Assembly: GCF_004124325.1 (NCBI RefSeq)
Contig: NZ_QBDT01000001.1
Span: forward strand, 5,208,001 to 5,272,000
Direction of reading: 5' to 3'
DNA length: 64,000 bases
Origin: Streptomyces sp. L2
GTDB taxonomy: Bacteria > Actinomycetota > Actinomycetes > Streptomycetales > Streptomycetaceae
Position 1 is the first letter of the stretch, and each line of letters opens with the position of its first letter. Below are positions 29,047-37,499 of the stretch, in pieces. The position numbers and the translations under genes are program-made. The notes beneath the pieces are model-generated. The model ran no database searches and had not been told where the DNA came from. It worked only from the letters and a program-made list of their open reading frames with translations.

Positions 29047-30437
29047 CGGGTCACGGCCTTCCCGGGGCCGGGGACCGGGACGGGGGCGGTGTCCGGTCCG
29101 GGCGGGTCGGCGTGGGTGCCGCCGATCAGGGACCACCAGGCGATCAGGCCGAAGCAGACCGCGGTGAGCACGGTGGAGGGGCCGCCGATGTCGGCGTAGA
29201 CGAAGTCGATCAGCTGCCAGGTGAGCAGGCCGCAGGCCACCAGCGCGCAGTCCAGGGCGGGGACGCGGGACCGCCGGGTGCGCCACAGGCCGCGCAGGGC
29301 GCACACCAAGAGGGCCAGCCAGGCGCCCCCGAGGCAGAGGAGGCCGATCAGTCCCTGCTCGCTGAGGACCAGCAGGTACATGTTGTGCGGGGAGAGCAGC
29401 GGCTGCTTGCGGAAGGCCGCGCCCGCGCCCCCCGTGTCGCTGCCGGAGGACAGCGCGAGCGAGGCGTGCCCGTCCCGGTACTCGGGGAAGCCCTTGAGGC
29501 CGACCCCGGTGAGCGGGTGCTGCCGCCACATGTCCGTCGCCGCCGCCCACATGGTGTACCGGTCGGTGACGGACTGGTCGGGCGCGTCGGTGACCTGGGT
29601 GATGCTGTCGATCCGCTCCTGCAGCATCGCCGTACCCACCCCGAGGCCGCCCACCAGCAGCACCCCGGCCGCGACGACGGCCGCCCCGATCTTCAGCGCC
29701 CGCCGCACCCCGGCCAGCACCAGCTGGACGGCGAGGGTCGCGGCGGTGGCGATCCAGGCGCCCCGGCTGAAGGACAGGGCCAGCGGCAGCAGCAGCGCGA
29801 CGGCGCAGACCGCGGCGATCGTCCGTTCACGCGCCGGGGTACGGCCCAGCGCCAGGCCGACCGCGCACACCAGCCCGAACGACACGACGGTCGCCATGCC
29901 CATGACGTCCTGCGCGCCGAACGTGCCGACCGCCCGGATGTCCTCGCCCTGGTAGGAGGCGCCGGTGCCGGTGAGGTACTGGTGCACGCCGACCGCGCCC
30001 TCCCAGCCGGCGAGCGCGACGAACGCCCAGGCCAGCAGCCGGAAGTCGCGCCGGTCGCGGATGAGGAGCACGACGGCGGCGGGCACGAGGACGAAGATCT
30101 GCAGATAGCGGCCGAGGCCGTTGATCCCGGCCCCCGGCGAGACCGCGTCCATGGCGGCGAGCGCGAGTCCGGCCACCGGCAGGCCCAGCACGACGGCGGC
30201 GGTCCGGGGCAGCGGACGCCGCCGCGCACGCAGCAGCCGTACGACGGTGAAGGCGACCACCAGCGCGGACAGCGCGTCGGCGGGACCCGCGCCGCCCTCG
30301 CCTGCGGGCGCGACCGGCAGTGCCAGGAGCACGAGCACGGCGACCGCCGCCAGGACGGGGGAGAGGCGCGGGGGGAGGCGCAGGGGCGGTGACGGGGGCG
30401 GGGGCGGGGGCAGTGACGGGGGCGGGACCAGGCTCAT
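29043..30437 (-). CDS. O-antigen ligase/polymerase-like membrane protein (Wzy role)
   Basis: 464 aa with about 11 predicted membrane helices after a Pro-rich N-terminus (PPPSLPPPPPPSPP). The large periplasmic-type loop with DRYTMWAAATDMWRQHPLTG, VGLKGFPEYRDGH and SPHNMYLLVLSEQGLIGLL is the hallmark of the Wzy_C/O-antigen ligase family (the H-N and downstream E). It would join exported repeat units into polymer. It sits between the priming transferase and flippase genes, in the expected Wzx/Wzy-dependent order. Confidence 0.85.
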   Translation of the reverse strand: MSLVPPPSLPPPPPPSPPLRLPPRLSPVLAAVAVLVLLALPVAPAGEGGAGPADALSALVVAFTVVRLLRARRRPLPRTAAVVLGLPVAGLALAAMDAVSPGAGINGLGRYLQIFVLVPAAVVLLIRDRRDFRLLAWAFVALAGWEGAVGVHQYLTGTGASYQGEDIRAVGTFGAQDVMGMATVVSFGLVCAVGLALGRTPARERTIAAVCAVALLLPLALSFSRGAWIATAATLAVQLVLAGVRRALKIGAAVVAAGVLLVGGLGVGTAMLQERIDSITQVTDAPDQSVTDRYTMWAAATDMWRQHPLTGVGLKGFPEYRDGHASLALSSGSDTGGAGAAFRKQPLLSPHNMYLLVLSEQGLIGLLCLGGAWLALLVCALRGLWRTRRSRVPALDCALVACGLLTWQLIDFVYADIGGPSTVLTAVCFGLIAWWSLIGGTHADPPGPDTAPVPVPGPGKAVTR

Positions 30438-30440
30438 CGG

Positions 30441-31883
30441 TCAGCTCCCCGTCGAGCGCACGAGCGCGGTCGCGGTGCGCAGCAGGATGCAGACGTCCTG
30501 CCAGAGGGACCAGTTGTCGATGTAGGCGTTGTCGAACCGCGCCCGGTCCTCGATCGAGGTGTCCCCGCGCAGCCCGTGGATCTGGGCGAGCCCGGTGATG
30601 CCGGTCCGCATCCGGTGGCGGGCCGCGTATCCCGGGTGGGCCTGGCTGAACTGGCCGACGAAGTAGGGCCGTTCGGGGCGCGGGCCGACCAGGCTCATGT
30701 CACCCGACAAAACGTTCCACAGCTGCGGCAGCTCGTCCAGCGACGTCGTGCGCAGGAACCGGCAGAAGCGGCCCATCCGGTGCTCGCCCGCCACGCTCCA
30801 CCGGGTCGCCGACTCGTGCTCGTCGACCGGGCGGTGCGTGCGGAACTTCAGCAGCGTGAAGGGGCGCCCGCCCCTGCCGATGCGCTCCTGCCGGAACACC
30901 ACCCCGGGGCCGTCGATGATGCGCAGGGCCGCCGCGCAGACCAGCAGCACCGGGCTGACCAGCATCAGCAGCGTCCCGGACACCAGGACGTCCAGCAGCC
31001 GCTTCCCGGCGCTGCCGTACCGCCGGGCGCCCAGGTCGACGCGGCGCACCGAGAACCCGGCGAGCTGGTGGTGCGTCTCGTACGCCGGGCGCTCCGGGCC
31101 GACCTCCCACAGCGTGCACCCCGACTCGGCGAGCGCCCGCAGCAGCGGCGCCTTCTCGCTCCGCACGGCCGGGTCCACGGTGAGCACCACGCGCACCCCG
31201 TTCTGGATGAGCGCCCGCTCCACCTCTTCGCCGCTGGTGAGGACGGGCAGCCCGAGGTCGTCCAGGCTGTTGGGGTGCTCGGCGACGACACCGACCGGGC
31301 GTACCCCGCAGCGCGGGTGCCGCAGCAGGGCGGCGCCGACCCGCTGCGCGGTCGCGGCCGGGCCGATGACGAGCGCGGTGCGCGGCCGGCGCAGCAGCGC
31401 GAGGCGGCGCCGCCAGTGCACCACACCCCGGCCGGCCGAGGCCGCCACGGCGTGCAGGGTCCAGCCGAGCAGCAGGGTCCGGGCGGACAGCGCGCGCCCG
31501 GGGTCGTAGGCGCCGAGCAGGGCGGCCACGGCCAGCCAGACGACCGCGATCCGGCCGCAGACGGACGGCAGTTCGTCGAGCACGCCGGACACCGGCCGCG
31601 CGCCGCGCGGGCGCAGCAGCAGCACCCCGGCCACCAGGACGGCGGCCGGCAGCGGATGGCGTACGGCGGTGTCGGCCGCCGCGGCGCCGGCCAGGGCGGC
31701 CGCCGCGGCCAGCAGGTCGGCGGCGAGCAGCGGCAGCGGTGACGCGGGCCGCGCGGGCGGGCGCCGCAGGGGGAGCCGGAAGCCGCGGGCGGGGCGGGTC
31801 GGCATGACCGAGACGGGCGAGAGTCCGTGGTCCCAGGGGTGGGCGCCGGGCGTGCCGGGGGAGGGGATGCTTTCCGCAGTCAC
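30441..31883 (-). CDS. Exopolysaccharide polyprenyl glycosylphosphotransferase (priming enzyme)
   Basis: 480 aa. Four N-terminal membrane helices and a nucleotide-binding-like central part (ALVIGPAATAQRVGAALLRH) lead to the bacterial sugar transferase domain (about 290-478): KRLLDVLVSGTLLMLVSPVL, then GPGVVFRQERIGRGGRPFTL, TSLDELPQLWNVLSGDMSLV and GPRPERPYFV. These are the signatures of WbaP/CpsE-type enzymes that load the first sugar-phosphate on undecaprenyl phosphate. KFRTH replaces the more usual KFRTM. The start is a GTG overlapping the previous stop. Confidence 0.9.
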   Translation of the reverse strand: MTAESIPSPGTPGAHPWDHGLSPVSVMPTRPARGFRLPLRRPPARPASPLPLLAADLLAAAAALAGAAAADTAVRHPLPAAVLVAGVLLLRPRGARPVSGVLDELPSVCGRIAVVWLAVAALLGAYDPGRALSARTLLLGWTLHAVAASAGRGVVHWRRRLALLRRPRTALVIGPAATAQRVGAALLRHPRCGVRPVGVVAEHPNSLDDLGLPVLTSGEEVERALIQNGVRVVLTVDPAVRSEKAPLLRALAESGCTLWEVGPERPAYETHHQLAGFSVRRVDLGARRYGSAGKRLLDVLVSGTLLMLVSPVLLVCAAALRIIDGPGVVFRQERIGRGGRPFTLLKFRTHRPVDEHESATRWSVAGEHRMGRFCRFLRTTSLDELPQLWNVLSGDMSLVGPRPERPYFVGQFSQAHPGYAARHRMRTGITGLAQIHGLRGDTSIEDRARFDNAYIDNWSLWQDVCILLRTATALVRSTGS

Positions 31884-33046
31884 GAGTGGATGGACTCCCT
31901 GCGCTCGGTGGGCACGGACGGCCGGGCGCCGAGGAGTTCGCGGTAGAGGTCCGCGACCCGCTGGGCGGTGTGCCGCACGTCGTGCGTGGACAGGACGTGC
32001 CGGCGGCCCTGGCCGGCGAGCGAGGCGCGCAGCGCCGCGTCGGGCAGCAGCCCGGTGACGGCCGAAGCCAGCGTCGCCGGATCGCCGGGCGGGACCAGGC
32101 AGCGCGCGGCGAGGGCGGACGGCAGGCTCTCGCGGGCGCCGTCGACGTCGGTGAGGACGACGGGCCGCTCGCAGGCCAGCGCCTCCAGCGGGGCGAGGGC
32201 CATGCCCTCCCACCGCGAGGGCAGCACCACCAGATCGGCCGCCCGGTACCAGGGCACGGTGTCGGCGACGGCCCCGGCGAACAGCACGGAGGGGTGGGCG
32301 TGGGCGCGCAGCGCGTCGTGGTCCGGGCCGTCGCCGACCAGCACCAGCCGGGCGTCCGGCACCTCGGCGAGCACCCGCGGCCAGGCCCGCAGCAGCACGT
32401 CCTGGCCCTTCTGCCGGCACAGCCGGCCGACGCAGACGACGAGCGGGGCGGCCGGGTCGAGGTCCGGCAGCAGCGCGGACCGGACGGGAGCGGCGGGCGC
32501 GGGGGAGAAGCGTTCGGGGTCGATGCCGTTGGGGATTACGGCGTAGCGGGCGCGCACCCCGGCGCAGACGCCGGTCGCGCGCTCCGCCTCGCTGACGCAC
32601 ACCACGCGGTCGGCCCAGCGCGCCCCCCACCGCTCCCAGCGCAGGGCGAGCGCCGCGGTGGCCCCGCCGACCGCCTCGAACGACCAGGCGTGCGGCTGGA
32701 ACACGGTCGGGATCCGCCCGCGTACGGCGAGCCGGGCGGCGAGTCCCGCCTTCGCGCTGTGGGCGTGCACCAGTTCGGGCCGGACGTCCTCGATCAGCCG
32801 TGCCAGCCGCCGTACCTCGCCCGGCAGGCCCGGCCCCGGTGACCGGCCGGCCCGCCACAGGCGTACCTCGGTGCCCCGGTCCCGCAGGTCCGCGGCCAGG
32901 TCGCCCCCGGGGCAGGCCGCCGTGACCCGGAATCCGGCCGCGAGCTGGGCCTCCGCCAGGTCCAGGACGACCCGGGCGACACCGCCGTCGACCGGTTGTG
33001 CGAGGTGCAGGACCCGTGGCCGGGGGTCGGGTGCTGGCTGGTGCAT
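31880..33046 (-). CDS. GT4-family glycosyltransferase, first gene of exopolysaccharide operon
   Basis: 388 aa from ATG 33046 (GAGGT upstream); longer in-frame versions up to 33220 give an unstructured N-terminus and no ribosome site. GT-B fold: RVLHLAQPVDGGVARVVLDLAEAQ (acceptor side, GGV loop), VIPNGIDPERF and VCVGRLCRQKGQDVLLRA in the middle, and SRWEGMALAPLEALACERPVV with E-x7-E for donor binding. It starts a run of eight overlapping genes (33046 to 22782), so all are probably co-transcribed. Confidence 0.88.
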   Translation of the reverse strand: MHQPAPDPRPRVLHLAQPVDGGVARVVLDLAEAQLAAGFRVTAACPGGDLAADLRDRGTEVRLWRAGRSPGPGLPGEVRRLARLIEDVRPELVHAHSAKAGLAARLAVRGRIPTVFQPHAWSFEAVGGATAALALRWERWGARWADRVVCVSEAERATGVCAGVRARYAVIPNGIDPERFSPAPAAPVRSALLPDLDPAAPLVVCVGRLCRQKGQDVLLRAWPRVLAEVPDARLVLVGDGPDHDALRAHAHPSVLFAGAVADTVPWYRAADLVVLPSRWEGMALAPLEALACERPVVLTDVDGARESLPSALAARCLVPPGDPATLASAVTGLLPDAALRASLAGQGRRHVLSTHDVRHTAQRVADLYRELLGARPSVPTERRESIHS

Positions 33047-33098
33047 TCGCGGATTACCTCGCTCACGGGGCGCACGGGACGGCGGTCGGGACGCGCTG

Positions 33099-33617
33099 CT
33101 ACCGGGCGTCCACGGCGGCGAAGAGCGCGCCGGCCCACGCCGCGTCCCGGTGGGAAACGAGCCGTGGGCCCGGCTGGTCACCACCAGTCCGCGGGGCCGC
33201 CCGGAGATCGGACACGTCACACGTGCGGCGGAGGCGGCCGACGCGGGCCGGGCGTGCGGCGCCGGACGGGTGAACGGGGGGCGTGCTCCGGTGGCCGACC
33301 CCTCCGGCGTAGTCCGGCATCCGCCGTACGGGTGCCGTGGCCGGTGCGGTGATCGGGGGGCCGGGTACGCCGTCCGGCGTAGCGGGGGCGGCGCTCAGGG
33401 GGACGGGAACCGGCGGGAGGGCGAAGGGGGCGTCCGTCAGGGCGCGTTCACCGTCGTACGACACCGGGGCGCGCCCGGGGGCGGTCCGGGCGCCGGTACG
33501 AGCGCCGGTACGCGTGCCGTTACGGGCGCCGTTCCGGGCGCGGGCGTGGAGCGCGGTGCGGGCCGGAGCGGGGTCGGTGCGCGTCGTCCTGCGGGGGAGC
33601 GGACCAGGGGGAGTGCG
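33099..33617 (-). CDS. Hypothetical Arg/Pro/Thr/Ala-rich protein (uncertain)
   Basis: An ORF of about 172 codons with high GC at third positions, in the 790-bp gap before the exopolysaccharide operon. It includes the repetitive run NGARNGTRTGARTGARTAPG, a Pro-rich middle, and ends LVSHRDAAWAGALFAAVDAR. No family is recognised and no clear ribosome site precedes the ATG at 33617. Repeats in the DNA around 33480-33560 may inflate an open frame by chance. If not coding, the gap holds only the operon's promoter. Confidence 0.3.
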   Translation of the reverse strand, partial: RTPPGPLPRRTTRTDPAPARTALHARARNGARNGTRTGARTGARTAPGRAPVSYDGERALTDAPFALPPVPVPLSAAPATPDGVPGPPITAPATAPVRRMPDYAGGVGHRSTPPVHPSGAARPARVGRLRRTCDVSDLRAAPRTGGDQPGPRLVSHRDAAWAGALFAAVDAR

Positions 33618-33751
33618 CATGACCGGCGGTGCCCTTTCGCACGGGGCTGGAGAGGTCGGCAACTCTAGTGGCTATATGGACCAATCCGGAGAAACCGGGC
33701 AAGTGTGTCGGATCCGTGAAGGGGCCGATTCACGGTTCACCCCGTTGGCGG

Positions 33752-33779
33752 CACAACCCCGGAGCGCCCCACGCGTTGA
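33752..33779 (+). promoter_or_regulatory. Sigma-BldN-type promoter for chaplin at 33836
   Basis: CACAAC, 16 bp, CGTTGA, about 56 bp before the ATG. It shares the pattern found before the rodlins and the chaplin at 38930-39238. Confidence 0.6.
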
Positions 33780-33835
33780 CACAACGCCGGGCACCCCGCC
33801 CGGATGTTTGTGTCGATCCCAAGGAGCACCTCTCC

Positions 33836-34075
33836 ATGTCGCGTATCGCGAAGGGCCTGGTCCTGACCTCCGCCGCTGTCGCGGCCGTCGCCGGCGCCGC
33901 CGGTGTCGCCGCCGCCGACTCCAGCGCGAACGGCGCCGCCGCCCACTCGCCGGGCGTGCTGTCGGGCAACGTCGTTCAGGTCCCGGTCCACGTTCCGGTC
34001 AACGTCTGCGGCAACACCGTCGACGTCATCGGCCTGCTGAACCCGGCGTTCGGCAACACCTGCGTCAACGACTGA
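33836..34075 (+). CDS. Short chaplin
   Basis: 79 aa from the ATG at 33836, with AAGGAG ten bases upstream. Signal peptide MSRIAKGLVLTSAAVAAVAG...AADS, then a canonical chaplin domain: AHSPGVLSGNVVQVPVHVPV followed by NVCGNTVDVIGLLNPAFGNT and CVND, with both Cys. A secreted, amyloid-forming coat protein of aerial hyphae. Its place between the exopolysaccharide operon and melC matches ChpF in remembered synteny. Confidence 0.94.
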   Translation: MSRIAKGLVLTSAAVAAVAGAAGVAAADSSANGAAAHSPGVLSGNVVQVPVHVPVNVCGNTVDVIGLLNPAFGNTCVND

Positions 34076-34096
34076 CGTCGGGACGCGCCCCTTCCG

Positions 34097-34137
34097 CCGG
34101 CCGTCCGTCCGCGCCACTGCTGCGGACGGGCGGCCGG
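34097..34137 (+). terminator. Hairpin terminator after chaplin
   Basis: 16-bp stem CCGGCCGTCCGTCCGC pairing with GCGGACGGGCGGCCGG (one G-T pair), 9-base loop, 22 bp after the chaplin stop. Confidence 0.75.
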
Positions 34138-34258
34138 TCGCATGCGCGGGCCTGTCCGGCACAGGCCCTCCCCCCGGATGGATCACGCCGATTGCGGTCG
34201 ACCGCTGGTGATCCCACGGTGGGCTCAGGTCCCCTGTGCTCATCGAAAGGAACACCCC

Positions 34259-35080
34259 ATGCGTGGTCTGCCCGCGCGGCGTCTCGCGTCCAGCGCCCTC
34301 AGCGCCGCCCTCCTGGTCGGCATCACCGGCCCTGCCGCCCTCGCCGCCGACTCGGCCCGGGAGCGCGACCATGCCGTCTCCCGCGCGCCCGCTCACGGCG
34401 CGGACGCGCTGCTCGCCCAGGTCAGAGCCCATCTCGCCGCACAGCTGGGCCAGGCCAAGGTCCGCGCCGCGGTGCTCCGGGCGAAGGCCGCGGCCACCGC
34501 CAGGGCCCGCGGCACGGCCGTGGCCAAGGCGGGACCACTGGACGACCTGGACACCTTCCTCGACCAACTCGGCACCACGGTCGACGACCTGGTCGCCCAG
34601 GCGCTCAAGAACGGTGACCTGAGCGACGCCCAGACGCAGGCCTTCGTCGACGACCTGAACGCCGCCATCGGCAAGATCACCGCGTCGATCCCGGACGCCA
34701 CCGACTCGGCGGACACGACGGACGCCACGGACACCACGACGTCCACGGCCTCCGGCACCGCGACCCTGACCGTGCCCGGCAAGAACGGCGACAGCCGCAC
34801 CGCGCGCACCCCCCGGGACACCGGCTCCGACCTCCTCGGCTCGCTGCAGGACGCGCTGAACAACCTGCTCGGCGCCCTCACCTCCGGCAGCCTCGGCGGG
34901 CTGCTGTCCGCGGTCACCGGCCTGATCGGCGGCGTCGTCGGCCTGCTCACCTCGGCCCTCGGCTCGCTGACCGGCGGACTCCTCGGCGGTCTGACCAGCG
35001 GCCTGCCGTCCACGCTGCCCACCACCGTCCCCACCACCCTGCCCACCATGCCCTCACTGCCGGCGCTGCCGACGGGGTGA
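34259..35080 (+). CDS. Secreted protein with Ala-rich helix and hydrophobic Gly/Leu/Ser C-terminus
   Basis: 273 aa from ATG 34259 (GAAAGGA upstream). A signal peptide (MRGLPARRLASSALSAALLV...ALA) precedes an Ala-rich, probably helical segment (AHLAAQLGQAKVRAAVLRAK) and an acidic part (DDLDTFLDQLGTTVDDLVAQ). A Thr/Asp linker follows, then a hydrophobic region of about 80 residues built on G, L, S and T (SLGGLLSAVTGLIGGVVGLL). It ends in LPSTLPTTVPTTLPTMPSLP. I do not recognise the family. No sortase motif is seen. Context suggests a cell-surface role in aerial growth. Confidence 0.75.
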   Translation: MRGLPARRLASSALSAALLVGITGPAALAADSARERDHAVSRAPAHGADALLAQVRAHLAAQLGQAKVRAAVLRAKAAATARARGTAVAKAGPLDDLDTFLDQLGTTVDDLVAQALKNGDLSDAQTQAFVDDLNAAIGKITASIPDATDSADTTDATDTTTSTASGTATLTVPGKNGDSRTARTPRDTGSDLLGSLQDALNNLLGALTSGSLGGLLSAVTGLIGGVVGLLTSALGSLTGGLLGGLTSGLPSTLPTTVPTTLPTMPSLPALPTG

Positions 35081-35202
35081 CGCGCGGACCTCAGGGATTT
35101 CATATGTCTTGTCGGCAACGGGGTTTCCCGCCCGCCCGGAACTCGTTGGGCACGGCGTCAGAACGCCCTGCGGTGACGTGAGTTGCCGAAGAAAGGAACA
35201 CG

Positions 35203-35493
35203 ATGAAGTCCCTGAAGGCCGCCGCTGTCGTTGCCGGATCCGTGGCCCTCGCCGGCGTCGCCGCGCCCGCGTTCGCCCAGAGCGCCACCGATGTGACGCC
35301 CACCAGCCTCAACGGCGCCGTCAACCGGATCACCGAGGGTCCCCTCACCGTGCACGACGTGATGCCGCTGCAGCACCAGTCGGACGCCCTGGACACCGAG
35401 AACAAGGGTTCCGTGCTCAACACGGTCAAGGGCGCCACCACCGCCCTCAATCAGCACAACCCGCTGCTCGGCGGCCTGCCCCTGCAGAGCTGA
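35203..35493 (+). CDS. Small secreted protein in the chaplin/tyrosinase region
   Basis: 96 aa. AAGAAAGGAAC precedes the ATG. Signal peptide MKSLKAAAVVAGSVALAGVA...AFAQS. The mature part (about 68 residues) reads TPTSLNGAVNRITEGPLTVH...LNQHNPLLGGLPLQS, with no Cys, and matches no family known to me. Gene style (signal peptide, size, hairpin terminator) is like that of its chaplin neighbours. Confidence 0.75.
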   Translation: MKSLKAAAVVAGSVALAGVAAPAFAQSATDVTPTSLNGAVNRITEGPLTVHDVMPLQHQSDALDTENKGSVLNTVKGATTALNQHNPLLGGLPLQS

Positions 35494-35505
35494 CGACGCC
35501 TCACC

Positions 35506-35545
35506 CACCGGGGCCGGTACCGCACCCGCGGCACCGGCCCCGGTG
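35506..35545 (+). terminator. Hairpin terminator
   Basis: Perfect 13-bp inverted repeat CACCGGGGCCGGT / ACCGGCCCCGGTG with a 14-base loop, directly after the small secreted protein. Confidence 0.75.
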
Positions 35546-35648
35546 CTTCCCCGGCGCGTCGCCCGATCGTGTGGAGCCGAGACGGGCGCTGGTCCACACG
35601 GGTGAGAAGCCGCAGGGGCTGGACGGCCGCCGTCGATAGGGTCGCGCG

Positions 35649-36140
35649 GTGACCTCAACCCCCACCGAGAAGCGCCCCGCCGAAGCCGGCACGCTCGTCG
35701 TGCTGGCCTGGAGCGGCGAGGCCCCCGACGGATCCGACATGCCGTACCTGCTGGCCTACTCCCTCGGGGACGCCGAGGGTGGCCCGGAGGCGACCTCCGC
35801 CGCCGTACGGCAGCTGCTCGACCGCAACGGCCTGCCCGTCGGCGGCGACCTGGTCGACGGCACCGGCAAGCCCGGCCTGCCCGTCTCCCTGCTCGTCGAG
35901 GCCGGCCAGGCCGTCCTCAACATGCCGCAGCTCGTCGCCCAGTGCGACGCCCCGCCGGAGTGGCTCGCCGCCGTCAAGGAACGCGGCTACGCCTACCTGG
36001 TGTTCACCACCCGCGCCTGGCCCGAAGGTGAGCCCGGCAAGCCCGTCGAACCCGCCGCGCTCGCCGCGTTCGCCGGCGCCGAGGAGACCCTGACCGCCGC
36101 CGCGCACGTCGTCCTGCCGGCCCGCAGCCTGCGCGGCTGA
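35649..36140 (+). CDS. Conserved hypothetical protein, DUF5949-like
   Basis: 163 aa starting at a GTG. The sequence TLVVLAWSGEAPDGSDMPYLLAYSLGD ... LPVSLLVEAGQAVLNMPQLV matches, from memory, the DUF5949 family of Streptomyces proteins of unknown function. It is soluble, with no signal peptide or membrane helix. Its stop and the ATG of the VKOR-like gene overlap (TGATG), so the two are probably translated together. Confidence 0.7.
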   Translation: MTSTPTEKRPAEAGTLVVLAWSGEAPDGSDMPYLLAYSLGDAEGGPEATSAAVRQLLDRNGLPVGGDLVDGTGKPGLPVSLLVEAGQAVLNMPQLVAQCDAPPEWLAAVKERGYAYLVFTTRAWPEGEPGKPVEPAALAAFAGAEETLTAAAHVVLPARSLRG

Positions 36141-36724
36141 TGACCGGGACCCCGGCCGGCGGCAGACGGCTCGGCCCGCTGCTGGTGCTCTCGGGGGCGG
36201 CCGGGCTGCTGGCCTCCTGGGTCATCACCCTGGACGAGTTCAAGCTGCTGAAGAACCCGCGCTTCGTCCCCGGCTGCAGCCTCAACCCGGTGGTGTCCTG
36301 CGGCAGCGTCATGAAGAGCGACCAGGCCTCGGTGTTCGGGTTCCCCAACCCGATGCTGGGCCTGGTCGCCTACGGCATCGTCGTCTGCGTCGGCATGAGC
36401 CTGCTCGTCGGTGCCCGCTTCCCCGGCTGGTACTGGCTGCTGTTCTGGGCCGGCTGCCTGTTCGGCATCGGGTTCGTCTCCTGGCTGCAGTTCGAGTCGC
36501 TGTACCGGATCGACGCGTTGTGCCTGTGGTGCTGCCTGGCCTGGGCCGCGACCATCCTGATCTTCTGGTACGTCACCTCCGCCGTCGTACGCCACGGCTT
36601 CCTGCCCGCGCCCGGCTGGCTCAGGACCTTCTTCGCCGAGTTCACCTGGGTGCTCGCGCTGCTGCACGCCGGAGTCGTCGGCATGCTCGTGCTCACCCGC
36701 TGGTGGGACTTCTGGACGAGCTGA
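36140..36724 (+). CDS. Vitamin K epoxide reductase family membrane protein
   Basis: 194 aa with about five membrane helices. Cys46 and Cys54 form the loop pair (GCSLNPVVSCG), and Cys128-Leu-Trp-Cys131 is the active-site CXXC on the fourth helix. This is the bacterial VKOR layout. VKOR reoxidises an extracytoplasmic thiol oxidase, allowing disulfide formation in secreted proteins. Chaplins and rodlins in this neighbourhood carry paired Cys, so a link is attractive but unproven. It overlaps the DUF5949-like gene by one base. Confidence 0.88.
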   Translation: MTGTPAGGRRLGPLLVLSGAAGLLASWVITLDEFKLLKNPRFVPGCSLNPVVSCGSVMKSDQASVFGFPNPMLGLVAYGIVVCVGMSLLVGARFPGWYWLLFWAGCLFGIGFVSWLQFESLYRIDALCLWCCLAWAATILIFWYVTSAVVRHGFLPAPGWLRTFFAEFTWVLALLHAGVVGMLVLTRWWDFWTS

Positions 36725-36883
36725 CGATGACGAAAGCCGAGGAGGTGACGAGCCGATGAGTGACCAGACGACTATTGCTGCACTCGGGGGAATTGTGAAC
36801 TGAAGGCCAATTCCGGCTCGTTACGCGGTACGGACGTCGAACCCAGCATCCTGCCCAGCATCCCGAAAGGCACCGTACCTGAC

Positions 36884-37402
36884 ATGAAGTCGACCACCCG
36901 AGGAACCCTTGCCGCCGTCGTCACGGGCATCGCGGCCGCCGTGGGCGCCACGGCCACGCCCGCCGCCGCCGCGGTGCCCACGGTCCCCGTTCCGGTACCG
37001 CTGGACGGTGTCTCGAAGTCCCTCCACACGGAGGTGCCGCAACTGGGCCTGGAGATGCCGCTGATCATCCCCGGCGCGCCGGAGGGCCCCCGCTACGTCC
37101 AGGGCCGGCTCCTGCCCGAGCAGGTGCTGCCGCAGGTGCCCCTCAACGGCGCGCTGCCCGGCGCGAACCTGCGCACCCCGCTGCCGCACCTCGTCGGCCA
37201 GGGCTTCGACCACCTCAGCCTCGACGCCCCCGCCTCCGCCCTGCGCGCCGTCAGCCCCGGCCTGGCCGCGAAGGCCCCGCTGACCCCTCCCAACCCCGGC
37301 AACGCCGGCCTCCCCGCCCTCACGACGCCCGCCCTCGGCGTCATCGCCCCCGTCCTGCAGACGGTCCCGGGCGCCGACCTGGGCCTCGGCCCGGGACTGT
37401 AG
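36884..37402 (+). CDS. Small secreted hydrophobic protein
   Basis: 172 aa. Signal peptide MKSTTRGTLAAVVTGIAAAVG...AAAA, then a Pro/Leu/Val-rich mature part (VPTVPVPVPLDGVSKSLHTE, LPEQVLPQVPLNGALPGANL) without Cys, ending DLGLGPGL. I do not recognise the family. The alternating V-P-V-P start recalls chaplin beta-strands but no chaplin domain is present. The 159 bp before it hold only two tiny open frames (10 and 15 codons), not called. Confidence 0.7.
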   Translation: MKSTTRGTLAAVVTGIAAAVGATATPAAAAVPTVPVPVPLDGVSKSLHTEVPQLGLEMPLIIPGAPEGPRYVQGRLLPEQVLPQVPLNGALPGANLRTPLPHLVGQGFDHLSLDAPASALRAVSPGLAAKAPLTPPNPGNAGLPALTTPALGVIAPVLQTVPGADLGLGPGL

Positions 37403-37499
37403 CGGGACGACCACCCACCGGATGGCCGTCCCCCGGTGACCCCGGCGCCCTTGATCCGGTTAGCGCTGGTGACAGCTGAACCCGGACGAGGAGTGAGCG

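Noticed and set aside
36727..36803. Two tiny open frames (10 and 15 codons) after the VKOR-like gene
   Set aside because: Too short to support, no family features, and overlapping possible promoter sequence of the next gene.
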